NCBI GenBank assembly: GCA_900770395.1
Contig: CAAGKM010000044.1
Span: 1 to 22,486, forward strand
Direction of reading: 5' to 3'
Origin: an uncultured Prevotella sp.
Lineage (GTDB): Bacteria > Bacteroidota > Bacteroidia > Bacteroidales > Bacteroidaceae
DNA: 22,486 nucleotides
Under the pieces are notes generated by a model. It was not told the DNA's origin and did not search any database. It saw only the letters and a program-made list of their open reading frames with translations. Shown piece after piece: positions 15,735-22,486 of this stretch (within the stretch, counting starts at the first letter, position 1; each line of letters begins with the position of its first letter). The translations under genes were made by a program, and so were the position numbers.

Positions 15735-16160
15735 ATGAAAAAAGATAAACTGAAAGATGATACATTGACGAGACTGATGCAGGAGGCTTGTCCTGAGCCG
15801 CGGCACGATGGCGACTTTACCAGCCGTGTGGTGAAACGCATTGTGAAAGACCGGCAGCAGAAGGAGCAGGCGTTGCAGTATTGGCACGAGCAGGTGGGAA
15901 TGCCGCTGCCCAAGACTTGGCGCTGGCGGCTGTTCAACTGGATTATGTCGCCTATGCTGGCTTTGCTGGTTGTCGTGGCGGCAGTCTTTGCATACCGTCA
16001 CGAGATATTCGTGCTGTTGCGGCAATGCTGGGAAGGGCAGAATTATATAATTGGAAATGGCATCACACTGCCCATGCCGATTGTGATGTCGGTGGCGTGC
16101 GGCGCTGCAGTTCTTGGAGTGCTTGGCTGCACAATAGCTATATTAAACAGCGAGGATTGA
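15735..16160 (+). CDS. Two-helix membrane protein, possible regulator of the sigma factor
   Basis: 141 residues. A charged cytoplasmic N-terminus (1-65) contains RHDGDFTSRVVKRIVKDRQQ, a pattern reminiscent of the start of some Bacteroidetes anti-sigma-like proteins. Membrane helices follow at about 68-87 and 112-136, with a short loop between and a four-residue polar tail. It is third gene of the sigma-factor operon. Position and topology make a membrane anchor or antagonist of the sigma factor plausible, but there is no recognisable anti-sigma domain. Confidence 0.6.
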   Translation: MKKDKLKDDTLTRLMQEACPEPRHDGDFTSRVVKRIVKDRQQKEQALQYWHEQVGMPLPKTWRWRLFNWIMSPMLALLVVVAAVFAYRHEIFVLLRQCWEGQNYIIGNGITLPMPIVMSVACGAAVLGVLGCTIAILNSED

Positions 16161-16217
16161 TTTTTTAAGGAAGTTCGGACACTCTCCCAAATTGTCTGAG
16201 AACGTCTGTCGCACTTT

Positions 16218-16297
16218 ATTTTAGGCACGGATTACACGGATTTCACGGTTTTCTTATTTATTTTATCTGTGAAATCCGTGTAATCCGTGCCTAAAAT
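16218..16297. repeat. Perfect 29-bp inverted repeat (hairpin) between convergent genes
   Basis: The arm at 16218-16246 is the exact reverse complement of 16269-16297, around a 22-base T-rich loop. The arm itself repeats CACGGATT-like units (GGCACGGATTACACGGATTT). It lies between a plus-strand gene ending at 16160 and a minus-strand gene ending at 16333, so it may terminate both. The sequence style is that of dispersed intergenic repeats. Confidence 0.85.
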
Positions 16298-16332
16298 CGT
16301 GACACAATGTAAGCTGTGATAGGCTTTTCGGA

Positions 16333-17667
16333 CTAATTCCCCCTAACTTCACATTCATAACCTGAAGCGTCGACGGTTTTCAGAATCTCTTCGGCACTGC
16401 ATTCACACCACACCAGTGCCTCGCCGCGCTCAAGACTCACATCCACCTTAGTAACACCTGCCACTGACTTTATTGCGTTTTCCACATTGGCGCGGCAGTG
16501 GCTGCAGTTCATTCCTTCCACCTTTATTATATATGTGGGGGCATCGGCATCAGCCGTTGTCCCGCATGTGTCATGATGATGGTGCAGGCGGTGGAACAGG
16601 AAAGCGTTGGCAAGCAGCAACAGCAGTACCACGCCCGATGCTATCTCAATGAACGACGGACCGTGGGCATCGCAGCATCCTGCTGTCATGGCTCCCATTG
16701 AGGTGATGGCAAACCACTCGCGGGGCATGAGATAGTCCATGGCGAGTCCGCAGATGATTGAGCCGGCAATTATCGATGCCAAATAGATGCCGAGTGTGCG
16801 GCGCCCCATAATTTTGCGCACAACGAGTATCGACGCCATGTTGCTTGCCGGACCTGCCATCAGCATCACAAGGGCGGTGCCGGGCGACAATCCTTTTATC
16901 ATGAGCGACACGGCAATGGGTATGCTGCCTGTGGCGCAGAGATACATTGGGATTGCCACAAGCAGCACAAGCAGCATGCTCACGAGAGTGTTGCCTGAGA
17001 ATATCTCGAAAAATTGTGTGGGCACGGCTACAGTTATCAAGGCTGCAAGGAGCAGACCTATGAACAGCCATTTGCCTACGTCCTGAAGCATCTCCACAAA
17101 GCCGTATTCGAGTGCCGACTTCATGCGCTGGGCGAATGACAGTGAGGAGTGTTGAGTGTTGAGTGTTGAGTGAGGAGTGTTGAGTGTTGAGTGAGGAGTG
17201 TTGAGTGTTGAGTTGGATGCGCAGTTACTGTTGGCTCCACACTGAGCGTCAGCGTCAAAGCGGTTCACAAGGCAGCCTCCGAAGAAAGATGTCACGAGCG
17301 CCGCAATGGGGCGGATAATGGCAAACGCGGGTCCCATAACCGAATAGGTTGCCATGATGCTGTCAACGCCTGTCTGCGGCGTGGCTATAAGAAAGGATGT
17401 GGCAGCACCTTTGGATGCTCCCTCACGGCGCAGTGCCGCAGTGGTGGGAATAACGCCGCATGAGCACAGCGGCAGCGGTATGCCGAGCAATGCCGCCTTT
17501 ACCACCGAGCGCCAGTCGTTACCGGCAAGATGGCGTGAGAACATGCTTCGTGGCACGAATGCCTGAAGCAGACCAGCAATGAAGAATCCTAAAAGCAGAT
17601 AGGGTGCCATCTCGCAGAGCAGATGCCAAAACGACTGCACGTAGTCTGATAATACTTCTGAAATCAT
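16333..17667 (-). CDS. Metal efflux permease (ArsP-like/SO_0444 family) with C-terminal HMA domain
   Basis: 444 residues. The N-terminal permease half has MAPYLLLGFFIAGLLQAFVP and the conserved PLPLCSCGVIPTTAALRREG with GAATSFLIATPQTG. The second half has WLFIGLLLAALITVAVP, YLCATGSIPIAVSL and LMAGPASNM. These are the signatures of the DUF318/ArsP-type permeases linked to Cu/Zn or arsenic compounds. A His-rich patch (HRLHHHHDTC) links to a ferredoxin-fold HMA domain with GMNCSHC (C388, C391). It is an inner-membrane exporter, metal not determinable. Residues about 153-176 between the permease halves are a low-complexity insert (repeats of HSTLNTP) encoded by ten tandem heptamers. It has its own promoter at 17703 and is a single gene. 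Confidence 0.85.
   Translation of the reverse strand: MISEVLSDYVQSFWHLLCEMAPYLLLGFFIAGLLQAFVPRSMFSRHLAGNDWRSVVKAALLGIPLPLCSCGVIPTTAALRREGASKGAATSFLIATPQTGVDSIMATYSVMGPAFAIIRPIAALVTSFFGGCLVNRFDADAQCGANSNCASNSTLNTPHSTLNTPHSTLNTQHSSLSFAQRMKSALEYGFVEMLQDVGKWLFIGLLLAALITVAVPTQFFEIFSGNTLVSMLLVLLVAIPMYLCATGSIPIAVSLMIKGLSPGTALVMLMAGPASNMASILVVRKIMGRRTLGIYLASIIAGSIICGLAMDYLMPREWFAITSMGAMTAGCCDAHGPSFIEIASGVVLLLLLANAFLFHRLHHHHDTCGTTADADAPTYIIKVEGMNCSHCRANVENAIKSVAGVTKVDVSLERGEALVWCECSAEEILKTVDASGYECEVRGN
17142..17211. repeat. Ten tandem heptanucleotides inside the permease gene
   Basis: Ten uninterrupted 7-base units on the plus strand, GTGTTGA or GTGAGGA, in the order A-T-T-T-A-T-T-A-T-T (A = GTGAGGA, T = GTGTTGA). 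Three units make a 21-base, 7-residue super-repeat. One unit is 7 bases, so gain or loss of a single unit shifts the reading frame. Confidence 0.95.
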
Positions 17668-17702
17668 AATATCGTTGTTGTCATGTTATTTAAATATGAC
17701 TG

Positions 17703-17710
17703 CAAAGGTA
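17703..17710 (-). promoter_or_regulatory. Promoter box of metal permease gene
   Basis: The minus strand has TACCTTTG 35 bases before the start codon; the upstream element is not clear. Confidence 0.65.
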
Positions 17711-17763
17711 GTCAATATTTTTTGCAATCTTGTTGCATTTTTGATTTTTTCAGAAAAAACATA

Positions 17764-17804
17764 AATAAAAAAGAAGCCTGGAAATTTCACAATCTCCAGA
17801 CTTC
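17764..17804 (-). terminator. Rho-independent terminator on the minus strand
   Basis: On the minus strand GAAG-T-CTGGA pairs with TCCAG-G-CTTC around a 12-base loop, followed by TTTTTTATTTAT. It separates the upstream transcript from the permease promoter. Confidence 0.8.
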
Positions 17805-17926
17805 GTAACTTTCTTTTTCTATTCATTTTAATAAAGATAAATAGAATAAAAAGTTGTTTCAAGTGTTATTGTCTCACGACAACATAACTTGTAATTAACC
17901 TTAATAATCTAATACCATGAAAAACA
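17764..17926 (-). ncRNA. Candidate small RNA of about 160 nt
   Basis: A standalone transcription unit with no convincing reading frame. A TACCTTTG promoter box at 17932-17939 (minus) would start RNA near 17926. A hairpin at 17860-17891 has 7 bp, a 2x2 mismatch, then 5 bp, capped by a GUGA (GNRA) tetraloop. The unit ends in the terminator at 17764-17804. GNRA capping on this strand, but not the other, supports transcription in this direction. It could instead be a leader or 3' fragment linked to the operon ending at 17984. I do not recognise an Rfam family. Confidence 0.45.
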
Positions 17927-17931
17927 CGTTG

Positions 17932-17939
17932 CAAAGGTA
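17932..17939 (-). promoter_or_regulatory. Promoter box of candidate small RNA
   Basis: The minus strand has TACCTTTG, followed by GCAACG, 45 bases beyond the stop of the DUF3256-like gene and with no protein gene before the terminator. The upstream element is weak. Confidence 0.6.
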
Positions 17940-17983
17940 GTGATTATTATTTGAAACTCCAATTATTTTTTCTTTTTTTAAGA

Positions 17984-18586
17984 TTATAATGCTGCATTAC
18001 CCCCCCATTTCGCCGTTTTTTGTCTCTTTTTGTCATCTGTGAAAGTGTTTTCGTTGGATAAAACCGGTTTAGAGAGTGTGAGGATAATGTCCTCAACATT
18101 CTTTCCGAATCTTGCTGTCACATAGCTGTCAGGGCATGTCGGCGGCAGGATGTCACTGGGCACTATCGGGCGTGACGGTTGCCACTCATTCCATCGTGTG
18201 GTGTAGAATTTCAATGTGCTCTCCATTGCAGGATTGCCGTATGTAGTGATAACGCACACTGCATGACGGCAGCTGTCTGCAGTCATCTGCCCTGTGGGGG
18301 CTATCCCCATCTCTATGGTCACAGCCTCGTTGAGCGTCATGTGCAGATAGTTGTTGCTGATAGAGTCGAGTGTTGATTTCCCGCCCATCTTGTTTGTCAC
18401 CTCTGCTTTCATCTTCGCATCGAGATAGTCTATCATGTCCAGCTTGTCGTTGTGAGTGAGGTAGGGCAGGAGTGAGTCGGGCATCGCTTTCAGTACCTCT
18501 GCCATTGTTGGAACTTCTGCTGTCTGTGCCGACATTGTGCTGGCAATGGCGCACAATATGGTGGTGAGTATTGTTCGTGTCTTCAT
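17984..18586 (-). CDS. DUF3256-like secreted protein
   Basis: 200 residues from the ATG at 18586 (MKTRTILTTILCAIASTMSA, a clean signal peptide). The in-frame ATG at 18643 would overlap the permease gene and bury the signal. The body MAEVLKAMPDSLLPYLTHND, DMIDYLDAKM, MGGKSTLDSISNNYLHMTL, VITTYGNPAMESTLKFY fits the Bacteroidetes DUF3256 family in length and motif order. Function unknown. It is third gene of an operon with an ABC ATPase and permease, 16 bases after the permease. Periplasmic location suggests it works with that transporter, which is inference. Confidence 0.72.
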   Translation of the reverse strand: MKTRTILTTILCAIASTMSAQTAEVPTMAEVLKAMPDSLLPYLTHNDKLDMIDYLDAKMKAEVTNKMGGKSTLDSISNNYLHMTLNEAVTIEMGIAPTGQMTADSCRHAVCVITTYGNPAMESTLKFYTTRWNEWQPSRPIVPSDILPPTCPDSYVTARFGKNVEDIILTLSKPVLSNENTFTDDKKRQKTAKWGGNAAL

Positions 18587-18602
18587 TATTTTCTGGATAT
18601 GT

Positions 18603-19802
18603 TTATTCTTTATGTTTCCAAATATTTGTGACTTTTCTGCCAATCACAGCCATGTTTGTCACCGAGATGAAGGCGAGCAGTGCGATGCCGAGAAGTATTG
18701 AGGGCATCATGCTGCCTTCGTTTACCTCGGGAAACAGCATCGTGATCATGTCGGTGTAGTAGCTGCGGATTACAGCTAACAATATTAGTGCGATGATGAG
18801 CACCGCGAGGTTGAGGCCTATTGTGAGCAGCTGGTAGGGCAGTGCCACGCGTGCCGGAGTGTAGCCTATGAGCAGCAGGTTCTCAAGCTTCTCCGAGTTT
18901 TTCTGTACTAAGAGATACACGCTGAGCATCAGAATGTAGAAACTGAGGACTGAGATTATAAGTCCAACGAGCATCACCGCCGACACAGCCATTCTCAGCA
19001 GGTAGGTGCTTTTCTCGGTGTTGAGTTTGTCGTCCTCCACCTCATAGTTCATCTCGTCAACATATTTTATTATGCGGTCGTCACCGGTGCTTGCCACCTC
19101 CATGATCAGACGTGACGGTTGCGACTGCTTCCCAGGGGCGTAATGCCCGTTGCTCCAGTCCATGAAACTTTGTGGCACGAGCACTGAGTTAAGCCGATTG
19201 GAGAAGCCTATCACCTTACCTCTATACACGTCGCTGGCGCCGTTGCCCTGAATGTAGAGCGTCAGGTCAATCATGCCCACAAGTCCGTCGCTGATTTTAG
19301 GCATCGAGTGACTTTGTGCAAAACCGAAGTTGTACATTGTGAGGTAACTTCTTGGCAGCACTATCGGGATGGTGTTGTCGCCAGGCTTCCATTGCCAGCT
19401 GTCCGTAGGCACGTCGATAAAGTTGTCGGGGATGCTCTCGAAAAACAGCTCCGATGACAGGATGCTCACGCCGTTCACTCCCATGTGGGCATTCACCTTA
19501 TATTCTGTTGCGGTGAACTTGCCCACCTTCTCGGCGAATCTCTGTTCGCTGATGTCGGTAATCTCGGCTTGCGAGAATGTGTTGGCTGTGCCGCTCAGCG
19601 TGTTGCCCGTGGTGATGCGTTTGCTCATCACCATATAGTTGTTGCCGAGAATAGAGTTGTCACTGGCGAATATTGGCAGTATGTCATTATATGCCTGACA
19701 GCCAAAGAGAACTATCAGCATTCCAAACAGGTTGGCAAGGAAAAAACCTGCTAATTGTGGCACGCTGATGTGCTGTCTGAGCAGTTTCCAAATCAGGTTC
19801 AT
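18603..19802 (-). CDS. FtsX/MacB-like ABC transporter permease
   Basis: 399 residues. Topology matches the FtsX/LolCE/MacB fold: one N-terminal helix (about 15-37), a large periplasmic domain (about 40-280), then three helices (MLVGLIISVLSFYILMLSVY, LLTIGLNLAVLIIALILLAV, SILLGIALLAFISVTNMAVI). The stretch LVQKNSEKLENLLLIGYTPA after the second helix is the coupling-helix region that docks on the ATPase. It overlaps the ATPase gene by 4 bases. Such transporters move lipoproteins or peptides, or act mechanically on cell-wall enzymes; the cargo is not known here. Confidence 0.8.
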   Translation of the reverse strand: MNLIWKLLRQHISVPQLAGFFLANLFGMLIVLFGCQAYNDILPIFASDNSILGNNYMVMSKRITTGNTLSGTANTFSQAEITDISEQRFAEKVGKFTATEYKVNAHMGVNGVSILSSELFFESIPDNFIDVPTDSWQWKPGDNTIPIVLPRSYLTMYNFGFAQSHSMPKISDGLVGMIDLTLYIQGNGASDVYRGKVIGFSNRLNSVLVPQSFMDWSNGHYAPGKQSQPSRLIMEVASTGDDRIIKYVDEMNYEVEDDKLNTEKSTYLLRMAVSAVMLVGLIISVLSFYILMLSVYLLVQKNSEKLENLLLIGYTPARVALPYQLLTIGLNLAVLIIALILLAVIRSYYTDMITMLFPEVNEGSMMPSILLGIALLAFISVTNMAVIGRKVTNIWKHKE

Positions 19803-20443
19803 AGCATTATCCTCCTTTCATAGTCAAGTTCCACATGTTTGCCGATGCTGGTCACGATGATGGCGGCTCCCTGTGCCTTTGCCTCCTGTTCCATAATGTC
19901 CATCATTATCCGTGAGTTGGTGTCGTCAAGATGACTTATCGGCTCGTCAGCAAGTATGAAACTGAACGGCTGCACCAGGGCACGCATCATTGCCACGCGC
20001 TGTTGCTGGCCGAACGACATACGGCCTGCAATAGTGTCTTTTTTGTCGGCGATGCCCATTATCTCAAACCATTCCTCTATCTGTTTCCGGCTTTTATGAT
20101 GGGTGAGATTGTTTTTAACCAAAACGTTCTCCATTGCGGTGAGCTCGGGAAAAAGGCGAAGCTCCTGAAACAGTAGGCTTACCTCGCTGCGGCGCACGTC
20201 TACCCAGCGTTTCACTCCAAACGTGCGGGTATCCGTGTCGTCAAATGAGATGTTGCCACTATAGTCGCGGCGGAATCCGAGAATATAGCTGCAGAAGGTA
20301 CTCTTGCCTTTGCCGCTTGCTGCCTCAATCAGATATTTGTGACCGCGGTCGAGCACAAGCTCATTGTTCCAGATGTCGGAATGCATGTCGGAATGCTGGC
20401 TGAACACCTGTGGTACCACATTTTTAAATATGATTCGCTCCAT
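19799..20443 (-). CDS. ABC transporter ATP-binding protein (LolD/MacB-like)
   Basis: 214 residues, the usual size of LolD/FtsE-type ATPases. Walker A is EAASGKGKST (first glycine replaced by alanine), the Q-loop is LLFQELRLFPELTAMENV, the signature is MSFGQQQRVAMMRAL instead of LSGGQ, Walker B is FILADEP, the D-loop region is SHLDD, and the switch region is IVTSIGKHVELD, without a clear catalytic histidine right after the T-S. Catalytic glutamate E is present in ADEP. It is first gene of the ABC-DUF3256 operon. The signature and Walker A changes suggest weak or specialised ATPase activity. Confidence 0.88.
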   Translation of the reverse strand: MERIIFKNVVPQVFSQHSDMHSDIWNNELVLDRGHKYLIEAASGKGKSTFCSYILGFRRDYSGNISFDDTDTRTFGVKRWVDVRRSEVSLLFQELRLFPELTAMENVLVKNNLTHHKSRKQIEEWFEIMGIADKKDTIAGRMSFGQQQRVAMMRALVQPFSFILADEPISHLDDTNSRIMMDIMEQEAKAQGAAIIVTSIGKHVELDYERRIML

Positions 20444-20554
20444 CGGTTTTTATTTTGTTATTATTCCATATAAAAACAATATTATTCTTGACATTCATGA
20501 AACACATTTTGTTGACGTTATTATATAAAACGGTTTTATTTCAGATTATATAAA

Positions 20555-20590
20555 ACAAAAGTTGGAAACTTTCGAAAAAGCTCCCAACTT
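20555..20590 (-). terminator. Terminator after the tRNA pair
   Basis: On the minus strand AAGTTGG pairs with CCAACTT, and an inner CTTT/AAAG closes a TTCG tetraloop. TTGTTTT follows. Confidence 0.8.
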
Positions 20591-20593
20591 CTG

Positions 20594-20666
20594 TACGCCT
20601 GCAGGGGGTCGAACCCTGGACACCCTGATTAAGAGTCAGGTGCTCTACCAACTGAGCTACAAGCGC
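20594..20666 (-). tRNA. tRNA-Lys (anticodon CTT), copy 2
   Basis: A 73-base cloverleaf on the minus strand: acceptor GCGCTTG/CAGGCGT (with G1-U72 and one further G-U), D arm GCTC-AGTTGGTA-GAGC, anticodon arm CCTGA-CTCTTAA-TCAGG giving CTT, T arm CAGGG-TTCGACC-CCCTG, discriminator A. CCA is not encoded. Identical to the copy at 20688-20760. Confidence 0.93.
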
Positions 20667-20687
20667 GTCATGTTTTCGTTGTCTTTG

Positions 20688-20760
20688 TACGCCTGCAGGG
20701 GGTCGAACCCTGGACACCCTGATTAAGAGTCAGGTGCTCTACCAACTGAGCTACAAGCGC
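20688..20760 (-). tRNA. tRNA-Lys (anticodon CTT), copy 1
   Basis: Identical in all 73 bases to the copy at 20594-20666 and separated from it by 21 bases. It is nearest the shared promoter at 20792. Confidence 0.93.
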
Positions 20761-20791
20761 ATCATTCTCATGCATTTCTCCAAATGCGGTG

Positions 20792-20823
20792 CAAAGGTAC
20801 GTACTTTTATTGAAACAACCAAA
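20792..20823 (-). promoter_or_regulatory. Promoter of the tRNA-Lys pair
   Basis: The minus strand has TTTG (20820-20823), a 20-base spacer, then TACCTTTG (20792-20799). This is a near-consensus promoter 31 bases before the first tRNA. Confidence 0.8.
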
Positions 20824-20909
20824 AGTTTCGCTGATTATTTTCAATTTAGTATGATATTTTTCCGCTATTTTTACATTAATGCGCTTGTAGCCTGTCTGTG
20901 ACTTATCTT

Positions 20910-21872
20910 TTATCTGCCTGTTGTCAGGTAGTGGCGTACAAGTACCGCCCACGGCTTCAGATGATACTGTTTCCAGTCTTTCCCGAATGTTGGAGCGCCG
21001 GGGGTGAGCATTGAGCAGGTCTCAACCTTGTCGCTCAGACTCCATGCGCACCAGCTGATGCTGTTCTTGTCGGCAAAGTCCATCCATGCCTGCCACTCGC
21101 TTGGATCTATCACTCCGTCGCCGGTGTGCATCATGCCGGCACACTCCGCCATGAAAATAGGCAATCCCTTGTCAAGGGCATACTGTGCCTTGTCGCGCAG
21201 GTATTGTTTGTGGGTGGCAGCATAGTAGTGTAGTGAATACATTATATTATTGATGCCTTTTATGGGATTGTCCGCAGCTTTGTCCACTTCCTGGTCCCAG
21301 CGTGGGGTAGGTACTATCACCACCGACTTTGGAGCTTTTTTGCGAATCAGCGGTATCAGCTCCTCTGCGTATGCCTTGGTTTCAGCCCATTCCACTTCCA
21401 TTGGCTCGTTCCATATCTCCATCAGCAGGTTTGGTAGCTTCCCGTATTTCTTTGTTACATGGGCGAAAAACTTCTTTGCCAGCTCCAGATTGTTCGGATG
21501 ACTGTGGAAATCCACCAGCACATATATACCGTTCTCTACGGCTCCCTGTACTATGCTGTCAACACAGTTGTATGCCAACTCTGGCTTTTTGTCGTAGCAC
21601 AGTGAGTCGAGGCTCACGCCAATCGAACATCTCACAATGTCCACCTTCCAGTCTTTTGCGAGTGTAGTCACAGTACTGCGGTTGTAGAATCTTGGCCACA
21701 AATTGTGCCATCCCATGCTTACACCGCGCAGTTGCACCGGCTGTCCATGGCAGTTGGTGAGCTGGGTTTTGTTTACTGTCAGTTGTCCATGTTTCTCCAC
21801 TGGCGTTTGTGCCAGTATGGCAATATATCCCGTCATCAGGGCAATCGCCGTAGTCAGAAGTCTTTTTCTCAT
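20910..21872 (-). CDS. Secreted glycoside hydrolase family 5 endoglucanase
   Basis: 320 residues. Signal peptide (about 1-21, ending IAILAQ). The GH5 TIM barrel is recognisable by QLRGVSMGWHNLWP, IVRCSIGV, GIYVLVDFHSHPNN, the acid/base glutamate in MEIWNEP (E156), SLHYYA (H215), the nucleophile in PIFMAECAG (E243), and SWCAWSLSDK. The whole protein is one catalytic domain with no carbohydrate-binding module. The order and spacing are those of GH5 cellulases, subfamily 2-like. It cleaves beta-1,4-glucan or a related beta-glucan, probably in the periplasm or outside. No SusCD pair or other glycan genes are next to it, so it is not in a visible utilisation locus. Its promoter is at 21920. Confidence 0.9.
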   Translation of the reverse strand: MRKRLLTTAIALMTGYIAILAQTPVEKHGQLTVNKTQLTNCHGQPVQLRGVSMGWHNLWPRFYNRSTVTTLAKDWKVDIVRCSIGVSLDSLCYDKKPELAYNCVDSIVQGAVENGIYVLVDFHSHPNNLELAKKFFAHVTKKYGKLPNLLMEIWNEPMEVEWAETKAYAEELIPLIRKKAPKSVVIVPTPRWDQEVDKAADNPIKGINNIMYSLHYYAATHKQYLRDKAQYALDKGLPIFMAECAGMMHTGDGVIDPSEWQAWMDFADKNSISWCAWSLSDKVETCSMLTPGAPTFGKDWKQYHLKPWAVLVRHYLTTGR

Positions 21873-21919
21873 AATTTTTGTGAGTACGTAGTTTTTAATA
21901 AGTTTATATTTTTATTATG

Positions 21920-21927
21920 CAAAGGTA
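21920..21927 (-). promoter_or_regulatory. Promoter box of GH5 gene
   Basis: The minus strand has TACCTTTG 47 bases before the start codon; the upstream element is weak. Confidence 0.65.
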
Positions 21928-22210
21928 GTGATAAATCTTCATTTCCGTGTACAAAAAACGTTATTTAACGATATTCTCTTTGCTTTTATTAGCCGTGGAT
22001 GCTTGAAAATGTTCCAGATACTATATATATTATAATGTTCGCGCGAGAATTTATGAGTTTGTATGTCACTGCTATTTCATTTTTATTCTGCTTGTGTTTC
22101 CTTTTGGGACAGTTTTTGGCGTTTTTCTTCTTTGTCTTAAAACAAATTCGGCTTATTTTGTCAATATTCATGAAAATATTGCATTTTTATTAAAAAAATC
22201 CTTGAAATAT
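21928..22210. other. AT-rich intergenic region, nothing recognised
   Basis: Between the GH5 promoter and the rRNA promoter. Only short, low-complexity reading frames (Lys/Asn-rich or Phe/Leu-rich) without family motifs. The T- and A-rich stretch at about 22140-22210 could act as an upstream element for the rRNA promoter. Confidence 0.5.
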
Positions 22211-22241
22211 TTTGTAGTTTAGAAAAAAGTGCGTACCTTTG
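22211..22241 (+). promoter_or_regulatory. rRNA operon promoter
   Basis: TTTG (22211-22214), a 19-base spacer, then TACCTTTG (22234-22241). This is the best promoter in the window, preceded by AT-rich DNA. Transcription would start near 22248. Confidence 0.85.
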
Positions 22242-22247
22242 CACTCG

Positions 22248-22486
22248 CTTTTGAGAAATACCTCAGCGATGAGTCCTCAGGGCAGTTGTAAGAAAGAGTT
22301 CTTTGAAAGATTTACATGACAGATAGTAGTACAAGAAGCGAGGTTATTTCTTGTTGGAAACAATGAGACTTGACCTTGGGTAATTGAACGAACCGACAAT
22401 TCTTTCCGCTTTTATGCGGATGAGAAGATGGTGTTTACTTTAAGCTTCAAAATATGAAGTAGGATGGTCATCCGGTCAGACAAACG
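22248..22486 (+). other. rRNA operon leader (16S gene begins beyond the window)
   Basis: Contains GAGTTCTTTGAAAGATTTAC (22298-22317), the boxA-like block that precedes 16S genes in Bacteroidales, then AG-rich leader sequence with short hairpins such as CCGCTTTTATGCGG (22407-22420). The 16S start motif (AGAGTTTGATCCTGG) is not reached, so no rRNA gene is claimed inside the window. Confidence 0.75.

Noticed and set aside
17142..17211. Possible CRISPR array
   Set aside because: The repeats are only 7 bases long, contiguous and without spacers; they are a simple tandem tract within a coding gene.
17820..17850. Small protein of about 46 codons starting MNRKRKLRSL on the minus strand
   Set aside because: The frame runs through the terminator hairpin and the promoter of the next gene, so it is most likely chance.
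21989..22193. Short reading frames upstream of the rRNA promoter
   Set aside because: Low-complexity AT-rich translation on both strands with no motif and no promoter box of their own.

Overview
The window looks like a Bacteroidales chromosome, probably Prevotellaceae or a close relative. The evidence is the recurring TAnnTTTG promoter boxes (mostly TACCTTTG) with an upstream TTG/TTTG element, fimbrillin-like lipoproteins, BspA-type leucine-rich repeats, a BACON domain, a PorT-family barrel, DUF3256-like and DUF6249-like proteins, and a NusG-like UpxY antiterminator. The genus cannot be fixed from this sequence alone.

Layout. (1) 1-942: the 5' part of a minus-strand upxY-like gene runs off the left edge. 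About 170 bp upstream of it lies a 179-bp segment bounded by 28-bp inverted repeats with one mismatch. Inside is a promoter box pointing at upxY. This looks like a phase-variable invertible promoter of a surface polysaccharide locus, currently ON. (2) 942-2081: a PorT-family barrel and, divergent from it, a 55-residue 2[4Fe-4S] ferredoxin with its own promoter and terminator. (3) 2143-12560: one promoter followed by eight closely packed plus-strand genes. These are a fimbrillin lipoprotein, an 1172-residue fusion (fimbrillin, BspA-type LRR, BACON, M64 metallopeptidase), a third fimbrillin, a membrane-anchored NTF2-like protein, an outer-membrane barrel, a FN3-like/LRR lipoprotein, a Bacteroidetes-type DNA-binding protein, and a small tail-anchored Hanks kinase. 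This is the best candidate for an undescribed system: a surface adhesin/protease module carrying its own regulator and kinase. (4) 12566-14187, minus: a 5'-nucleotidase split into two genes, with the C-terminal-domain lipoprotein first and the metallophosphatase second. (5) 14333-16160, plus: a DUF6249-like membrane protein, an ECF sigma factor and a two-helix membrane protein, followed by a perfect 29-bp inverted repeat. (6) 16333-17667, minus: a metal permease with a C-terminal HMA domain, interrupted in frame by ten tandem heptanucleotides. (7) 17764-17939, minus: a candidate small RNA with promoter, GNRA hairpin and terminator. (8) 17984-20443, minus: an ABC ATPase, an FtsX-like permease and a DUF3256-like protein in one operon. 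(9) 20555-20823, minus: two identical tRNA-Lys(CTT) genes with promoter and terminator. (10) 20910-21872, minus: a secreted GH5 endoglucanase. (11) 22211-22486: a near-consensus promoter and leader of an rRNA operon; the 16S gene itself is not reached.

The unifying theme is cell-surface variation. The window holds an invertible promoter upstream of a capsule-type antiterminator, a mosaic adhesin/protease gene of uneven base composition, short 9-nt repeat tracts at junctions of the adhesin operon, and a frame-shifting heptamer tract in a transporter.
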